Shown: positions 37,966 to 48,407, numbered from the stretch's first letter. The stretch is DNA of 64,000 nt from Candidatus Blautia intestinigallinarum (GCA_019112635.1 DXIX01000037.1:1-64000), one strand, 5' to 3'. Translations and numbers: made by a program. Notes: a model not told the origin generated them from the sequence alone.

Positions 37966-40900
37966 ATGTATTTAAAAAATATTGAAGTATACGGATTCAA
38001 ATCTTTTGCCCAAAAGATCAATTTTGAGTTTCACAATGGAATTACGGGAATTGTAGGCCCAAATGGCAGCGGAAAGAGCAATGTGGGTGATGCGGTGCGC
38101 TGGGTTTTAGGGGAACAGAGCGCGAAGCAGTTAAGAGGAGGAAACATGCAGGACGTGATTTTCTCCGGAACAGAGAACCGGAAGCCTCTGAGCTACGCAT
38201 CGGTCTCCATCACTCTGGACAACAGCGATCATAAACTTCCGGTGGACTATCAGGAGGTGACTGTGACCAGAAGGCTGTACCGCTCCGGAGAGAGTGAATA
38301 TCTGATGAACGGAAGCCATTGCCGTCTGAAAGACATTCAGGAGCTGTTCTATGACACGGGAATCGGAAAAGAAGGATATTCCATCATCGGACAGGGGCAG
38401 ATTGACAAGATCTTAAGCGGTAAGCCGGAGGAGAGAAGAGAGCTTTTTGATGAGGCAGCCGGCATTGTGAAATTTAAGAGGCGGAAGAATACCACTCTGA
38501 AAAAACTGGAGGAAGAGAAGCAGAACCTGGTTCGGGTGACGGACATCTTAAGTGAGCTGGACCGTCAGCTCGGGCCTCTGGAGAAGCAGTCCGAGACTGC
38601 GAGGAAGTATCTGGAGCAGAAAGAGAGACTGAAGGAACGGGAAGTCAATCTGTTTCTCCAGGAAATGGAAGAGATCACCGCGTCCCTGGAAGAAAAAGAA
38701 GAAAAAAGCAGGCTGACCCGGGGACAGTTGGAAGAAACCTCCGCAGACTATGAGAAGGTAAAGGTAGAATACGAGGAGCTGGAAGGAAAGCTGGAGAATC
38801 TGAACCGGAAGATTGATCAGGCACGGGAAAGAATGCAGCAGGACGCCCTTGCAAGACAGCAGATGGAAGGCCAGATTGAGATTTTGAAAGAGCAGATTCA
38901 TAGTGCCAGACAGAATGAGGAACATTACCGGGAGCGTCAGAAAACAATCTGTGCAGATCAGAAGAGCCGTTCTGTGCAGTTGGAGCAATTCAGGCAGGAA
39001 CAGGAAGAATTGAAGGGCAGGCTTTCCGGCATTCGAAGACAGCAAAAAGAAAAAGAAGAAAGGCTTTCCCAGGTGCAGGAACAGATTGAGAGCTGTTCAC
39101 AGGCTGTGGAGGAAGGAAAGAACGAGATTATTGAAGTGCTGAACAGCCGGGTCAATACCAAAGGAAAAGTCCAGAGATTTGACACCATGATGGAGCAGAT
39201 CAATATCCGGAAAGCCCAGTTGAATCAGCAGAAGCTGTCTTTAAGAGGAGAAGAACAGCAGCAGCAAAAAGACAGAGAGGAAGCCCAGGCGCGCCATCAG
39301 AAGATTGAAGAGAAGATTCAAAAACTTAGGACAGTTCAGGAAGACAAAGGGCAGGAACTCCAAAGACTCCAGGGACAGTTAGAGGAAGAGAAAAAGCAGT
39401 TTGAGATTGGCAGCACCACCTATCACCGGGAGGAATCCAGGCTGGAATCTCTGGTGAATCTGACCGAGCGGTATGAGGGCTACGGAAACAGTATCCGGCG
39501 GGTGATGGAACAAAAGAAGAAGGTTCCGGGCATCCTGGGCGTGGTGGCAGATCTGATCCAGGTGGAGAAGGATTATGAAATTGCCATTGAGACTGCTCTT
39601 GGCGGCAGCATTCAGAACATCGTCACAGACCACGAACAGACGGCCAAGCAGATGATTGAATTTCTGAAGCGGAACCGTTATGGGCGGGCGACCTTCCTTC
39701 CGCTGACCAGCATCGAAGGGCGAGGCGAGTTTAGGACCAGGGAGGCCCTGCAGGAACCGGGCGTTCTGGGGATTGCTTCCGATCTTGTGAAAGTGGGAAA
39801 AGGTTTTGAGAACCTGTCCCGCTATCTTCTGGGGAGAACTTTGGTGGTGGATCATATGGATCATGCCATTGCCATTGGAAAAAAATACCGGCACAGCTTG
39901 CGCATGGTGACGCTGGAGGGAGAGTCTCTGAATCCGGGCGGTTCCATGACCGGCGGTGCATTTCGGAATAACAGCAATCTTCTGGGAAGAAGGCGTGAGA
40001 TCGAGGAACTCCAGGAGGCTGTGAAGAGACTGAAGACGGAGATGGCACAACTGCAGAATTCCATGGAGAAGAACCGTGGCAGGAGAAATCAGCTAAGAGA
40101 TGACCTGACGGAATTGAAAGAACTTCTGCAGGAAGAGTATCTCAGAGAGAATACCGTCCGGCTGCAGCTCCAGAAGATTGAGGAGAAGCAGCAGGAAATG
40201 CAGAAAAGTTATGAGCAGATGAAGCGGGAAGGCACCCAGATTCTGCAGCAGATCCGTGAGGTGGAAGAGAACCGTATGGCCATCTCAGCGGAACTGGAAG
40301 CGTCCAAAAAAGATGAAAAAGAGCTGGAGGCCTTCATTGAGAGCCGGCAAAAAGAGCTGGAAGAATGGCAGGAAGAGGAGTCTGCCATCAGCCATGATCT
40401 GGAACAGATCCGCATGGATGCCTCAGCCATGGCGCAGAAGACAGAATTTGCCGGCAGCAATATAGCCAGGGTGAAAAGAGAATCCCAGGCTCTGGAAGAG
40501 GAGCTGCTTGTGGTGGAACAGCATCTTCGGGAAGACGCTAAGGACGTGACAGAGAAAGAGAAGAATATCGAAGGAATCCGGCAGAAAATTCAGGAATCCA
40601 GAGAAAAAGAAGAGACACAGCGGGAGCAGACGGAAGCTTTCATGCGGGAAAAGGAACAGACCCAGGAAGTCCATAAGTCCTTTTTTGATAAGAGGGATGA
40701 GCTATCAGGACAGATCAGCCTTCTCGACAAGGAACTCTTCCGTCTGAATCAGCAGGTGGAGAAGCTCACAGAATCCCAGGAACAGAAGATCTCTTATATG
40801 TGGGAGGAGTATGAGATCACTCCCAACAGCGCGAAATCTTATCGCAAAGAGGAGATGCAGGATGGACTGCAGCTCAAAAAAGAGATCGGTGAGATCAAAG

Positions 40901-41526
40901 AAGCGATCCGGAAACTGGGAAATGTGAATGTGAACGCCATTGAAGATTACAAGGAACTGAAGGAGAGGCATACCTTTTTATCGGGACAGTACCAGGATCT
41001 GGTGGAGGCTGAGGCAAGTCTTCAGAGCATTATCCAGGAACTGGACGAGGGAATGCGTAAGCAGTTCACAGAGAAGTTCAAGGAGATTCAAAAGGAGTTT
41101 GACAAAGCGTTCAAGGAACTCTTCGGCGGCGGAAAGGGAACTCTGGAGCTGATTGAAGATGAGGATATTCTGGAGGCGGGAATACGGATCATCTCTCAGC
41201 CTCCCGGCAAGAAGCTGCAGAATATGATGCAGCTCTCCGGAGGGGAGAAGGCACTCACAGCGATCGCGCTTCTGTTTGCCATTCAGAATCTGAAGCCGTC
41301 TCCCTTCTGTCTCCTGGATGAGATTGAGGCAGCTCTGGATGATTCCAATGTGGGCAGATTCGCCGGATATCTGAAAAAGTTGACGAAAAACACGCAGTTT
41401 ATTATAATAACACATAGACGCGGTACGATGGGAGCAGCTGACCGCCTGTATGGAATCACCATGCAGGAGAAAGGTGTCTCCACACTGGTATCCGTGGATC
41501 TGGTCGAAAAGGATCTGGACAAATAG
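37966..41526 (+). CDS. smc: Chromosome segregation ATPase SMC
   Basis: A 1186-residue SMC protein. Walker A GPNGSGKSNVGDAVRWVLGE is at about 32-51. Long coiled coils of about 170-500 and 670-1010 flank the hinge (LGVVADLIQVEKDYEIAIET, MVTLEGESLNPGGSMTGGA). The C-terminal head has LSGGEKALTAIALLFA and Walker B PFCLLDEIEAALDDSN. It forms the condensin ring with ScpA/B that organises the chromosome. It lies 8 bases after rnc and 10 before ftsY in the usual Firmicute order. Confidence 0.98.
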   Translation: MYLKNIEVYGFKSFAQKINFEFHNGITGIVGPNGSGKSNVGDAVRWVLGEQSAKQLRGGNMQDVIFSGTENRKPLSYASVSITLDNSDHKLPVDYQEVTVTRRLYRSGESEYLMNGSHCRLKDIQELFYDTGIGKEGYSIIGQGQIDKILSGKPEERRELFDEAAGIVKFKRRKNTTLKKLEEEKQNLVRVTDILSELDRQLGPLEKQSETARKYLEQKERLKEREVNLFLQEMEEITASLEEKEEKSRLTRGQLEETSADYEKVKVEYEELEGKLENLNRKIDQARERMQQDALARQQMEGQIEILKEQIHSARQNEEHYRERQKTICADQKSRSVQLEQFRQEQEELKGRLSGIRRQQKEKEERLSQVQEQIESCSQAVEEGKNEIIEVLNSRVNTKGKVQRFDTMMEQINIRKAQLNQQKLSLRGEEQQQQKDREEAQARHQKIEEKIQKLRTVQEDKGQELQRLQGQLEEEKKQFEIGSTTYHREESRLESLVNLTERYEGYGNSIRRVMEQKKKVPGILGVVADLIQVEKDYEIAIETALGGSIQNIVTDHEQTAKQMIEFLKRNRYGRATFLPLTSIEGRGEFRTREALQEPGVLGIASDLVKVGKGFENLSRYLLGRTLVVDHMDHAIAIGKKYRHSLRMVTLEGESLNPGGSMTGGAFRNNSNLLGRRREIEELQEAVKRLKTEMAQLQNSMEKNRGRRNQLRDDLTELKELLQEEYLRENTVRLQLQKIEEKQQEMQKSYEQMKREGTQILQQIREVEENRMAISAELEASKKDEKELEAFIESRQKELEEWQEEESAISHDLEQIRMDASAMAQKTEFAGSNIARVKRESQALEEELLVVEQHLREDAKDVTEKEKNIEGIRQKIQESREKEETQREQTEAFMREKEQTQEVHKSFFDKRDELSGQISLLDKELFRLNQQVEKLTESQEQKISYMWEEYEITPNSAKSYRKEEMQDGLQLKKEIGEIKEAIRKLGNVNVNAIEDYKELKERHTFLSGQYQDLVEAEASLQSIIQELDEGMRKQFTEKFKEIQKEFDKAFKELFGGGKGTLELIEDEDILEAGIRIISQPPGKKLQNMMQLSGGEKALTAIALLFAIQNLKPSPFCLLDEIEAALDDSNVGRFAGYLKKLTKNTQFIIITHRRGTMGAADRLYGITMQEKGVSTLVSVDLVEKDLDK

Positions 41527-41536
41527 GAGGAAAAGA

Positions 41537-42481
41537 ATGGGAGAAGAGAAGAAAGGGTTTTTTAAAAGACTGGTAGCAGGCCTGACGAAGACGAGAGACA
41601 ATATTGTCTCCGGGATTGATTCCATTTTCAGTGGTTTTTCCAGTATAGATGAGGATTTTTATGAAGAGATTGAAGAAATTCTGATCATGGGAGACATCGG
41701 TATCAATGCGACTACTTCCATCATTGAAAACCTGAAAAAACAGGTGGAAGAGAAGAAGATCAAAGACCCGGCAGAGTGTAAGAAGCTTCTCATTGACAGT
41801 ATCAAGCAGGAGATGGAGGTCTCCAATACGGAATACGAGTTTGAAAACCGCAAATCCGTGATTCTGGTGATCGGTGTCAATGGTGTGGGCAAGACCACAT
41901 CAGTGGGTAAGCTGGCAGGCAAATTAAAAGATCAGGGAAAGAAAGTGATCATTGCGGCGGCAGATACTTTCCGCGCGGCGGCGGGCGAGCAGCTGGCCCA
42001 GTGGGCGAACCGGGCAGGTGTGGAGCTCATCGGAGGACAGCCGGGGGCAGATCCGGCATCGGTTGTCTACGATGCGGTGGCTGCGGCCAAAGCCAGAAAC
42101 GCAGATGTTCTGCTGTGTGACACAGCGGGAAGACTTCACAATAAGAAGAATCTGATGGAAGAACTGAGAAAAATTTACCGGATTTTGGAGAGAGAATACC
42201 CGGAGGCATATCTGGAGACATTGGTTGTTCTGGATGGAACAACTGGCCAGAATGCACTTGCCCAGGCGAAACAGTTTGCTGAGGTGGCCAATGTCACAGG
42301 GATTATCCTGACCAAGCTGGATGGTACGGCCAAGGGAGGAATCGCAGTGGCCATTCACTCAGAACTGGATATACCGGTGAAATACATTGGTGTGGGTGAG
42401 AGCATTGATGATCTGGAGAAGTTTAATGCAGAATCCTTTGTCAATGCGTTGTTCGATGTGAAAGAGGAAGATGAACAGTAG
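41537..42481 (+). CDS. ftsY: SRP receptor GTPase FtsY
   Basis: A 314-residue GTPase with a short N domain and no acidic A domain, as in many Firmicutes. G1 [33 protein letters not shown]3 DTAGRLHNK and G4 [10 protein letters not shown] are clear. It docks Ffh-bound ribosomes at the membrane. ATG 41537 follows AGGAGGAAAAG; the frame opens earlier inside smc but lacks a site. Confidence 0.97.
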   Translation: MGEEKKGFFKRLVAGLTKTRDNIVSGIDSIFSGFSSIDEDFYEEIEEILIMGDIGINATTSIIENLKKQVEEKKIKDPAECKKLLIDSIKQEMEVSNTEYEFENRKSVILVIGVNGVGKTTSVGKLAGKLKDQGKKVIIAAADTFRAAAGEQLAQWANRAGVELIGGQPGADPASVVYDAVAAAKARNADVLLCDTAGRLHNKKNLMEELRKIYRILEREYPEAYLETLVVLDGTTGQNALAQAKQFAEVANVTGIILTKLDGTAKGGIAVAIHSELDIPVKYIGVGESIDDLEKFNAESFVNALFDVKEEDEQ

Positions 42482-42499
42482 AAAGAGGAGAGAAGACAA

Positions 42500-43711
42500 A
42501 TGCTTACATTAGAGAAATTTGAAGAAGCGTCAGAGATCGTACAGAGAGTCATTCAGAAGACAAAGCTGGTATACAGTGATTATTTCAGCAACCAGACTGG
42601 AAATAAGATTTACTTCAAGCCGGAGAATATGCAGCTGACCGGAGCTTATAAACTCCGGGGTGCCTACTATAAGATCAGTACACTTAGTGAAGAAGAGAGA
42701 GAAAAAGGACTGATCACTGCGTCTGCCGGAAATCATGCACAGGGAGTGGCTTATGCGGCGAAATGTTACGGCGCGAAGGCAGTCATTGTGATGCCGACCA
42801 CCACTCCGCTGATTAAGGTGGAGCGCACAAAGAATTATGGCGCAGAGGTGGTTCTTTACGGAGATGTCTACGATGAGGCCTGTGCCCGTGCGCTGGAACT
42901 GGCAGAGGAGAACGGATATACCTTTATTCATCCTTTTGATGATCTGGCTGTGGCCACAGGACAGGGAACTATTGCCATGGAGATTGTACAGGAACTGCCT
43001 CTGGTTGATTATATTTTAGTACCCATTGGCGGCGGCGGACTGGCCACGGGAGTCTCTACTTTGGCGAAACTTTTGAATCCCCATATCAAGGTGATCGGTG
43101 TGGAACCGGCTGGCGCGAACTGTATGCAGGTTTCTCTCAGAGAGGGAAAAGTGACCACGCTGCCTCATGTGAACACCATTGCAGACGGAACCGCAGTTCA
43201 GACACCGGGGGAGAAGATCTTCCCGTACATTCAGGAGAACATCGATGACATCATCACTGTGGAGGATGATGAACTGATCGCGGCATTTCTGGATATGGTG
43301 GAGAATCACAAGATGATCGTGGAGAATTCCGGTCTTCTGACAGTGGCAGCTCTGAAACATCTGGATGTGAAGAATAAAAAGATTGTATCGATCTTAAGCG
43401 GCGGAAATATGGATGTGATTACGATGTCCTCTGTGGTACAGCACGGACTGATTCAGAGAGACCGGATCTTCACCGTATCCGTATTGCTTCCTGACCGTGC
43501 CGGAGAGCTGGTGCGCGTGGCTACCATTATCGCGAACCATCAGGGAAATATCATCAAACTGGATCACAATCAGTTTGTCAGCACCAACCGCAATGCGGCA
43601 GTGGAGCTTAAAATCACTATGGAAGCATTTGGAACCGAGCATAAGATGCAGATTGTCAATGCGATCCGGGAAGCCGGGTATAAAATGAAGATTGTAGTGC
43701 CTAACTTATAA
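42500..43711 (+). CDS. ilvA: Threonine ammonia-lyase with C-terminal ACT-like domain
   Basis: A 403-residue PLP enzyme that converts threonine to 2-oxobutanoate and ammonia. The PLP lysine is in MQLTGAYKLRGAYYKI, with ASAGNHAQG and the phosphate loop GGGGLATG. The C-terminal about 75 residues (FTVSVLLPDRAGELVRVATIIANHQGNI, in part) form a regulatory ACT-like domain, as in the short biosynthetic/catabolic forms. It follows ftsY by 18 bases and may share its transcript. Confidence 0.92.
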   Translation: MLTLEKFEEASEIVQRVIQKTKLVYSDYFSNQTGNKIYFKPENMQLTGAYKLRGAYYKISTLSEEEREKGLITASAGNHAQGVAYAAKCYGAKAVIVMPTTTPLIKVERTKNYGAEVVLYGDVYDEACARALELAEENGYTFIHPFDDLAVATGQGTIAMEIVQELPLVDYILVPIGGGGLATGVSTLAKLLNPHIKVIGVEPAGANCMQVSLREGKVTTLPHVNTIADGTAVQTPGEKIFPYIQENIDDIITVEDDELIAAFLDMVENHKMIVENSGLLTVAALKHLDVKNKKIVSILSGGNMDVITMSSVVQHGLIQRDRIFTVSVLLPDRAGELVRVATIIANHQGNIIKLDHNQFVSTNRNAAVELKITMEAFGTEHKMQIVNAIREAGYKMKIVVPNL

Positions 43712-43744
43712 TGGATCTGCAAGGATCCAAAGAGGAGTGGTGTG

Positions 43745-44734
43745 ATGAGAAAAAAAGTGCGAAACCTCTTTCTCTTTTTCACTGTTTTGGCGGTTCTGCT
43801 GCCGGGATGCGGCGGGCAGGCAGATGCCGGGGACACCGGCGCCGATGAGGAAAAGAATGACACACAGACCGTCCAGGAAGACACAGATGAGTATTCCTGC
43901 GGTTTTATTGTGGGGTCTTTTGAACAGGTGTTTTATCAGAAGCTGGGAGATGCCATTGAGAGCGAGGCAGCTCAGATTGGGATGCATGCCATTGTCACAG
44001 ACTCAGAGCTGGATTCCCAGGTGGCTTCCAATAAGATTCAGAGTCTTGCGGATCAGGGCTGTCAGGCCATTGCCCTTTCCTGCAATGATCCGGAGGGAGT
44101 TCGGGAGGCCATTGACCAGGCTGCCTCGCAGGGAGTGGCAATGTTCACCTTTGACTGTACGGCAGACTCGGATTCGATTCAGTGTTTTGTGGGAACAGAC
44201 AACTATAAGGGCGGCCAATTGGGCGGCCAGGAGATCTTGAAATACAGCCAGGATGGGGACACGGTGGGAATCATTGGTGACTCCACGGATGCTGCTGGTG
44301 CCGACAAGGAACAGGGAGCTTTGCATGTTCTGGACGGTCAGAACCGGACCGTGATCTCGGGCAATGACTTTGAGGGAGATCCCAACAAAGCCCAGGAAAT
44401 CATGGGAAATCTTCTGGTGGAACACCCGGAGATATCGGTGGTGTTCTGTGTGGACGACACGGCTGCTACCGGAGCTCTTGCAGCCATCAAGGAGGCAGGG
44501 AGCGAATGCAAACTGATTGGATATGATGGCAATCCGGAGGCTTTGGAGGCGATTGCGGACACAGAAGGCAACGGCCATTGGTGGGTGTCTGAGATTGCGC
44601 AGGATCCTCAGGCTATCGGGGAGACTTTGGTGGAGCAGATGCAGATCTATCTGGAGGAAGGAGCTTTAAGCTCCAAGGAGATTCCCATTGATCCCTATGT
44701 GGTCGACATAGACAATGTGGAAGAAGAAATGTAA
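43745..44734 (+). CDS. Sugar-type ABC substrate-binding lipoprotein, orphan
   Basis: A 329-residue periplasmic-binding-protein type 1 of the RbsB family. The signal peptide ends in the lipobox LLPGC (Cys about residue 22), followed by an acidic linker. CGFIVGSFEQVFYQKLGDAIESEA begins the mature fold, and GYDGNPEALEAI is the hinge-side motif of sugar-binding members. No permease or ATPase gene is adjacent, so it is an orphan that may serve a transporter encoded elsewhere or act as a sensor. ATG 43745 follows AGGAG. Confidence 0.85.
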   Translation: MRKKVRNLFLFFTVLAVLLPGCGGQADAGDTGADEEKNDTQTVQEDTDEYSCGFIVGSFEQVFYQKLGDAIESEAAQIGMHAIVTDSELDSQVASNKIQSLADQGCQAIALSCNDPEGVREAIDQAASQGVAMFTFDCTADSDSIQCFVGTDNYKGGQLGGQEILKYSQDGDTVGIIGDSTDAAGADKEQGALHVLDGQNRTVISGNDFEGDPNKAQEIMGNLLVEHPEISVVFCVDDTAATGALAAIKEAGSECKLIGYDGNPEALEAIADTEGNGHWWVSEIAQDPQAIGETLVEQMQIYLEEGALSSKEIPIDPYVVDIDNVEEEM

Positions 44735-44792
44735 GGATACCGTTTCCTCCTCTTGGGATATGGTCTGTGAACAGACAAAAGAACGAACTAAG

Positions 44793-44848
44793 AAAACCCT
44801 GCGGGTGGACGGAAGTGTTTGGAGCTTCCGGCTGTCCGCAGGGTTTTT
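44793..44848. terminator. Strong terminator after the binding-protein gene
   Basis: AAAACCCTGCGG and CCGCAGGGTTTTT pair over 12 bp, with an inner GGACGGAAG/CTTCCGGCTGTCC helix. A-rich and T-rich flanks make it usable for the convergent DUF362 gene as well. Confidence 0.9.
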
Positions 44849-44865
44849 GTGATGAAAAACAGATT

Positions 44866-45972
44866 TTATTTTACTTCAATCAATTCATATTCCATGGTAC
44901 CAATGCCGATCTTCTCAGCGTGCTCCACACAGCTCTTCCAGTTTGTGGTGGGAGACACGGCGTGGAAATGATCGTCATCCTGCTCTGCTTCTCCAAGAAG
45001 TGAGTTGGAGATGGCTGGCTGGGCGTTCACTGCATCTGCACAGGCCACATCCAAGGCTACCGGGTCGAAGGAAGCGAAAAATCCCACGTCCGGGACGATG
45101 GCAGCATCGTTTTCCGCATGACAGTCGCAGAAGGGACTCACATCGATGACCAGATTGATATGGAAGCTTGGGCGTCCGTCGATGACAGCCTTTGTGTACT
45201 CAGCGATTTTGTAGTTCAGGATGTCATTGGATTCATCGGAGGCCGGGCAGACCGCGTCTTTTGGACAGACACCGAGGCAGCGGCCGCAACCCACACATTT
45301 GTCATGATTGATGGTGGCTTTGTTGTCCTTGAATTCCGGTGCACCGTGGGCACAGATCTGAGCACATTTACGGCATCCGATACACAGATCCTGATCGACA
45401 TGAGGTTTTCCGGAACTGTGCATTTCCATTTTGCCGGCACGGGAGCCGCAGCCCATACCGATATTTTTCAGAGCACCGCCGAAACCGGTGCATTCATGGC
45501 CCTTGAAATGGGAGAGTGTGATGAACACGTCTGCGTCCATAACAGCCCGGCCGATTTTGGCTTCTTTTACATATTCGCCGCCTTCCACCGGTACGTAGAC
45601 TTCATCGGTGCCTTTCAGGCCGTCCGCGATGATCACATGGCATCCGGTGGAGAAAGGAGAGAAGCCGTTGGTGTAAGCACTGTCCATATGTTCCAGGGCA
45701 TCTTTTCTGGCTCCCACATACAGTGTGTTGCAGTCTGTGAGGAAGGGCTTTCCTCCCAGGGATTTAACCACATCTGCCACAGCTTTCGCATAGTTGGGGC
45801 GCAGATAAGCCAGATTGCCCGGCTCGCCGAAATGGATTTTGATGGCTGTGAATTTGCCGTCGAAATCAATGGTGTCTATACCTGCTTTTCGGATCAGACG
45901 CTCCAGTTTTTTCAGCAGGTTGTCTCCGTTTTTTACACGGAGGTTGGTGTAATATACTTTAGACGGTTTCAT
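44866..45972 (-). CDS. DUF362 protein with two [4Fe-4S] ferredoxin motifs
   Basis: A 368-residue iron-sulfur protein. A DUF362 domain (about 1-185; KIHFGEPGNLAYLRP, LSHFKGHECTGFGGALKN) is followed by CIGCRKCAQICAHGA and CVGCGRCLGVCPKDAV. The C-terminal part returns to the DUF362 fold. The family is widespread in anaerobes and its reaction is unknown. ATG 45972 follows AAAGGAGG by 5 bases; the frame is open to 46068. Confidence 0.87.
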   Translation of the reverse strand: MKPSKVYYTNLRVKNGDNLLKKLERLIRKAGIDTIDFDGKFTAIKIHFGEPGNLAYLRPNYAKAVADVVKSLGGKPFLTDCNTLYVGARKDALEHMDSAYTNGFSPFSTGCHVIIADGLKGTDEVYVPVEGGEYVKEAKIGRAVMDADVFITLSHFKGHECTGFGGALKNIGMGCGSRAGKMEMHSSGKPHVDQDLCIGCRKCAQICAHGAPEFKDNKATINHDKCVGCGRCLGVCPKDAVCPASDESNDILNYKIAEYTKAVIDGRPSFHINLVIDVSPFCDCHAENDAAIVPDVGFFASFDPVALDVACADAVNAQPAISNSLLGEAEQDDDHFHAVSPTTNWKSCVEHAEKIGIGTMEYELIEVK

Positions 45973-46089
45973 AGAATCCTCCTTTGCAGAAATTATTGAC
46001 CTAAACCTGGGATGTATTTTACCATAGAATGGAAGGGAAGTAAACACGTATCCGGGGGAAACGAACATAAGTTTGTAAAGAAAAAATGC

Positions 46090-46118
46090 TTGACAACAAA
46101 AATGTTATGCGATATGAT
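46090..46118 (+). promoter_or_regulatory. ylxM-ffh promoter
   Basis: TTGACA, 17-base spacer, TATGAT (46113-46118), 18 bases upstream of ylxM. Confidence 0.88.
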
Positions 46119-46135
46119 ACTCAAGGTGATGACTG

Positions 46136-46459
46136 ATGGAAAAATTTGTGGAACAGGCTCTGCTGTATGATTTCTACGGGGAACTGCTCACGAAACGGCA
46201 GCAGCAGGTGTATGAGGCAGTTGTACTGGACGACTGCTCCCTCAGCGAAGTAGCGGAGGAACTGGATATCTCCCGGCAGGGAGTTTACGATATGATCCGC
46301 CGGTGCAACAAATCGCTGGAAGAATATGAGAACAAACTGCATCTGGTGGAGAAATTTGTCCACATCCGCGAGAAGGTACATCAGATTCACTGTCTGACAG
46401 AGAAGTACGGTGCCAAAGACATTGCGGCAATTTCAAACGAGATATTAGAGGAGTTATAG
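46136..46459 (+). CDS. ylxM: YlxM/p13-like SRP-associated DNA-binding protein
   Basis: A 107-residue helical protein of the UPF0122 family, always next to ffh or ftsY. A sigma-70 region-4-like helix-turn-helix is visible (LSEVAEELDISRQGVYDMIRRC). In streptococci it stimulates SRP GTPase activity. It lies 3 bases before ffh. Confidence 0.92.
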   Translation: MEKFVEQALLYDFYGELLTKRQQQVYEAVVLDDCSLSEVAEELDISRQGVYDMIRRCNKSLEEYENKLHLVEKFVHIREKVHQIHCLTEKYGAKDIAAISNEILEEL

Positions 46460-46462
46460 TAG

Positions 46463-47812
46463 ATGGCATTTGAAAGTTTAACAGAGAAACTGCAGAATGT
46501 GTTTAAGAATTTAAGAAGCAAGGGCAGACTGACGGAGGCAGATGTGAAGACCGCTCTCCGGGAGGTGAAGATGGCCCTGCTGGAGGCAGATGTCAATTTC
46601 AAGGTTGTCAAACAATTCATTAAATCCGTTCAGGAGAGAGCTGTTGGACAGGATGTTATGAATGGCCTGAATCCCGGGCAGATGGTGATCAAAATTGTGA
46701 ACGAAGAGATGGTCAGCCTGATGGGAAGCGAGACTACAGAGATTCCCATGAAGCAGGGACGTGAGATCACAGTCTGGATGATGGCAGGTCTTCAGGGTGC
46801 CGGTAAGACGACTACCGCGGCAAAGCTGGCGGGAAAGATGAAGTCAAAAGGAAAGAAGCCTTTGCTGGTGGCCTGCGATGTGTACCGGCCGGCTGCGATT
46901 AAGCAGCTTCAGGTAAACGGAGAGAAGCAGGGCGTGGAAGTGTTCACCATGGGTGACAAGAATAATCCGGTGGATATTGCCAAGGCAGCTTTGGAGCATG
47001 CGAAGAACAACCAGCAGAATCTGGTGATTATTGATACCGCAGGACGTCTTCACATCGATGAGGACATGATGCGGGAACTGGCTCAGATCAAGGAGCAGGT
47101 GACGGTGGATGCCACGATCTTGGTGGTAGATGCCATGACCGGACAGGATGCGGTGAATGTGGCTTCCACTTTCGCCGATAAGGTGGGAATCGACGGCGTC
47201 ATTCTCACGAAGATGGACGGTGACACCCGTGGCGGTGCGGCTCTTTCGATCAAAGCAGTCAGCGGAAAGCCGATCTATTACGTAGGTATGGGCGAGAAGC
47301 TTTCCGATCTGGAACAGTTTTATCCGGATCGAATGGCCTCCAGAATTCTGGGCATGGGAGATGTGATGAGCCTGATTGAGAAAGTGGAGGCATCCATCGA
47401 CCAGGATAAGGCCAGAGAGATGGAACAAAGATTTAAGAAAGCGGAGTTTGGCTTTGACGATTACCTGGAGAGTATGAATCAGATGAAGAATATGGGTGGA
47501 ATCTCCAGTGTATTGAACATGCTTCCCGGTTTCGGAGGCGGTAAGCTCAAGGATATTGAGGGCATGATCGATGAGAAGGATCTGGCCAGAAAAGAGGCAA
47601 TGATTCTTTCCATGACACCGCAGGAGAGAGCAAATCCTTCTATATTAAATGTATCCAGAAAGCAGAGAATCGCCAAAGGATCAGGTGTGGATATCAGCGA
47701 GGTGAACCGGCTGGTGAAGCAATTCGAACAGACAAAGAAGATGATGAAACAGATGCCTGGTATGATGGGCAGAAAAGGTGGTAAAAGAGGCGGCTTTCGG
47801 CTTCCCTTTTAA
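46463..47812 (+). CDS. ffh: Signal recognition particle protein Ffh
   Basis: A 449-residue SRP GTPase. The N and G domains contain GLQGAGKTTTAAKLAG, DTAGRLHID and TKMDGDTRGGAALS. The methionine-rich M domain (about 300-449), ending MMKQMPGMMGRKGGKRGG, binds SRP RNA and signal sequences. Together with FtsY in this window it makes up the protein part of the targeting pathway. No SRP RNA gene was seen. Confidence 0.98.
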   Translation: MAFESLTEKLQNVFKNLRSKGRLTEADVKTALREVKMALLEADVNFKVVKQFIKSVQERAVGQDVMNGLNPGQMVIKIVNEEMVSLMGSETTEIPMKQGREITVWMMAGLQGAGKTTTAAKLAGKMKSKGKKPLLVACDVYRPAAIKQLQVNGEKQGVEVFTMGDKNNPVDIAKAALEHAKNNQQNLVIIDTAGRLHIDEDMMRELAQIKEQVTVDATILVVDAMTGQDAVNVASTFADKVGIDGVILTKMDGDTRGGAALSIKAVSGKPIYYVGMGEKLSDLEQFYPDRMASRILGMGDVMSLIEKVEASIDQDKAREMEQRFKKAEFGFDDYLESMNQMKNMGGISSVLNMLPGFGGGKLKDIEGMIDEKDLARKEAMILSMTPQERANPSILNVSRKQRIAKGSGVDISEVNRLVKQFEQTKKMMKQMPGMMGRKGGKRGGFRLPF

Positions 47813-47873
47813 CATAAATGAAAAGTAAAAAATATCAAATGGAAGAAAATGAAATTAACGGAGGTAAAGAAAA

Positions 47874-48119
47874 ATGGCAGTAAAAATCAGATTGAGAAGA
47901 ATGGGACAGAAGAAGGCTCCTTTTTATAGAATCGTTGTAGCAGATTCCCGTTCTAAGAGAGACGGAAGATGTATCGAGGAGATCGGAACTTATGATCCGA
48001 ACGTAGATCCAAGCGTATACAAAGTAGATGAAGAGGCAGCAAAGAAATGGCTTGCAGCAGGTGCTCAGCCGACAGAAGTTGTGAGCAAAATCTTCAAACT
48101 GGCTGGTATCGAAAAATAA
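47874..48119 (+). CDS. rpsP: Ribosomal protein S16
   Basis: An 81-residue S16, starting [20 protein letters not shown] and containing the family's [12 protein letters not shown] 47874 follows CGGAGG. First ribosomal gene of the rpsP-khpA-rimM-trmD group. Confidence 0.97.
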   Translation: MAVKIRLRRMGQKKAPFYRIVVADSRSKRDGRCIEEIGTYDPNVDPSVYKVDEEAAKKWLAAGAQPTEVVSKIFKLAGIEK

Positions 48120-48176
48120 TCACAACGAAACAAGGAAAGTTTTCTTGGCGAAACGTCGGGAAGTTGGAGGTGTGTG

Positions 48177-48407
48177 ATGAAAGAACTCGTTGAAGTAATT
48201 GCGAAATCTCTCGTAGAAAATCCTGAGGAAGTCGTTGTGACGGAAACTGAGAAAGAAGATGCGATTATCGTGGAATTGAAAGTCGGCGCTTCTGATATGG
48301 GCAAAGTAATCGGAAGACAGGGAAGAATTGCCAAAGCAATTCGTACTGTGGTGAAAGCAGCCTCTTCCAAGAGTCCAAAGAAAGTCATTGTGGATATTCT
48401 GCAGTAA
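48177..48407 (+). CDS. khpA: KH-domain RNA-binding protein KhpA
   Basis: A 76-residue KH-domain protein with the GXXG loop in VIGRQGRIAKAI. In Firmicutes KhpA pairs with KhpB/Jag and influences division and envelope mRNAs. ATG 48177 follows GGAGG; GTG 48174 is an alternative one codon earlier. It lies between rpsP and rimM, the standard position. Confidence 0.93.
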   Translation: MKELVEVIAKSLVENPEEVVVTETEKEDAIIVELKVGASDMGKVIGRQGRIAKAIRTVVKAASSKSPKKVIVDILQ

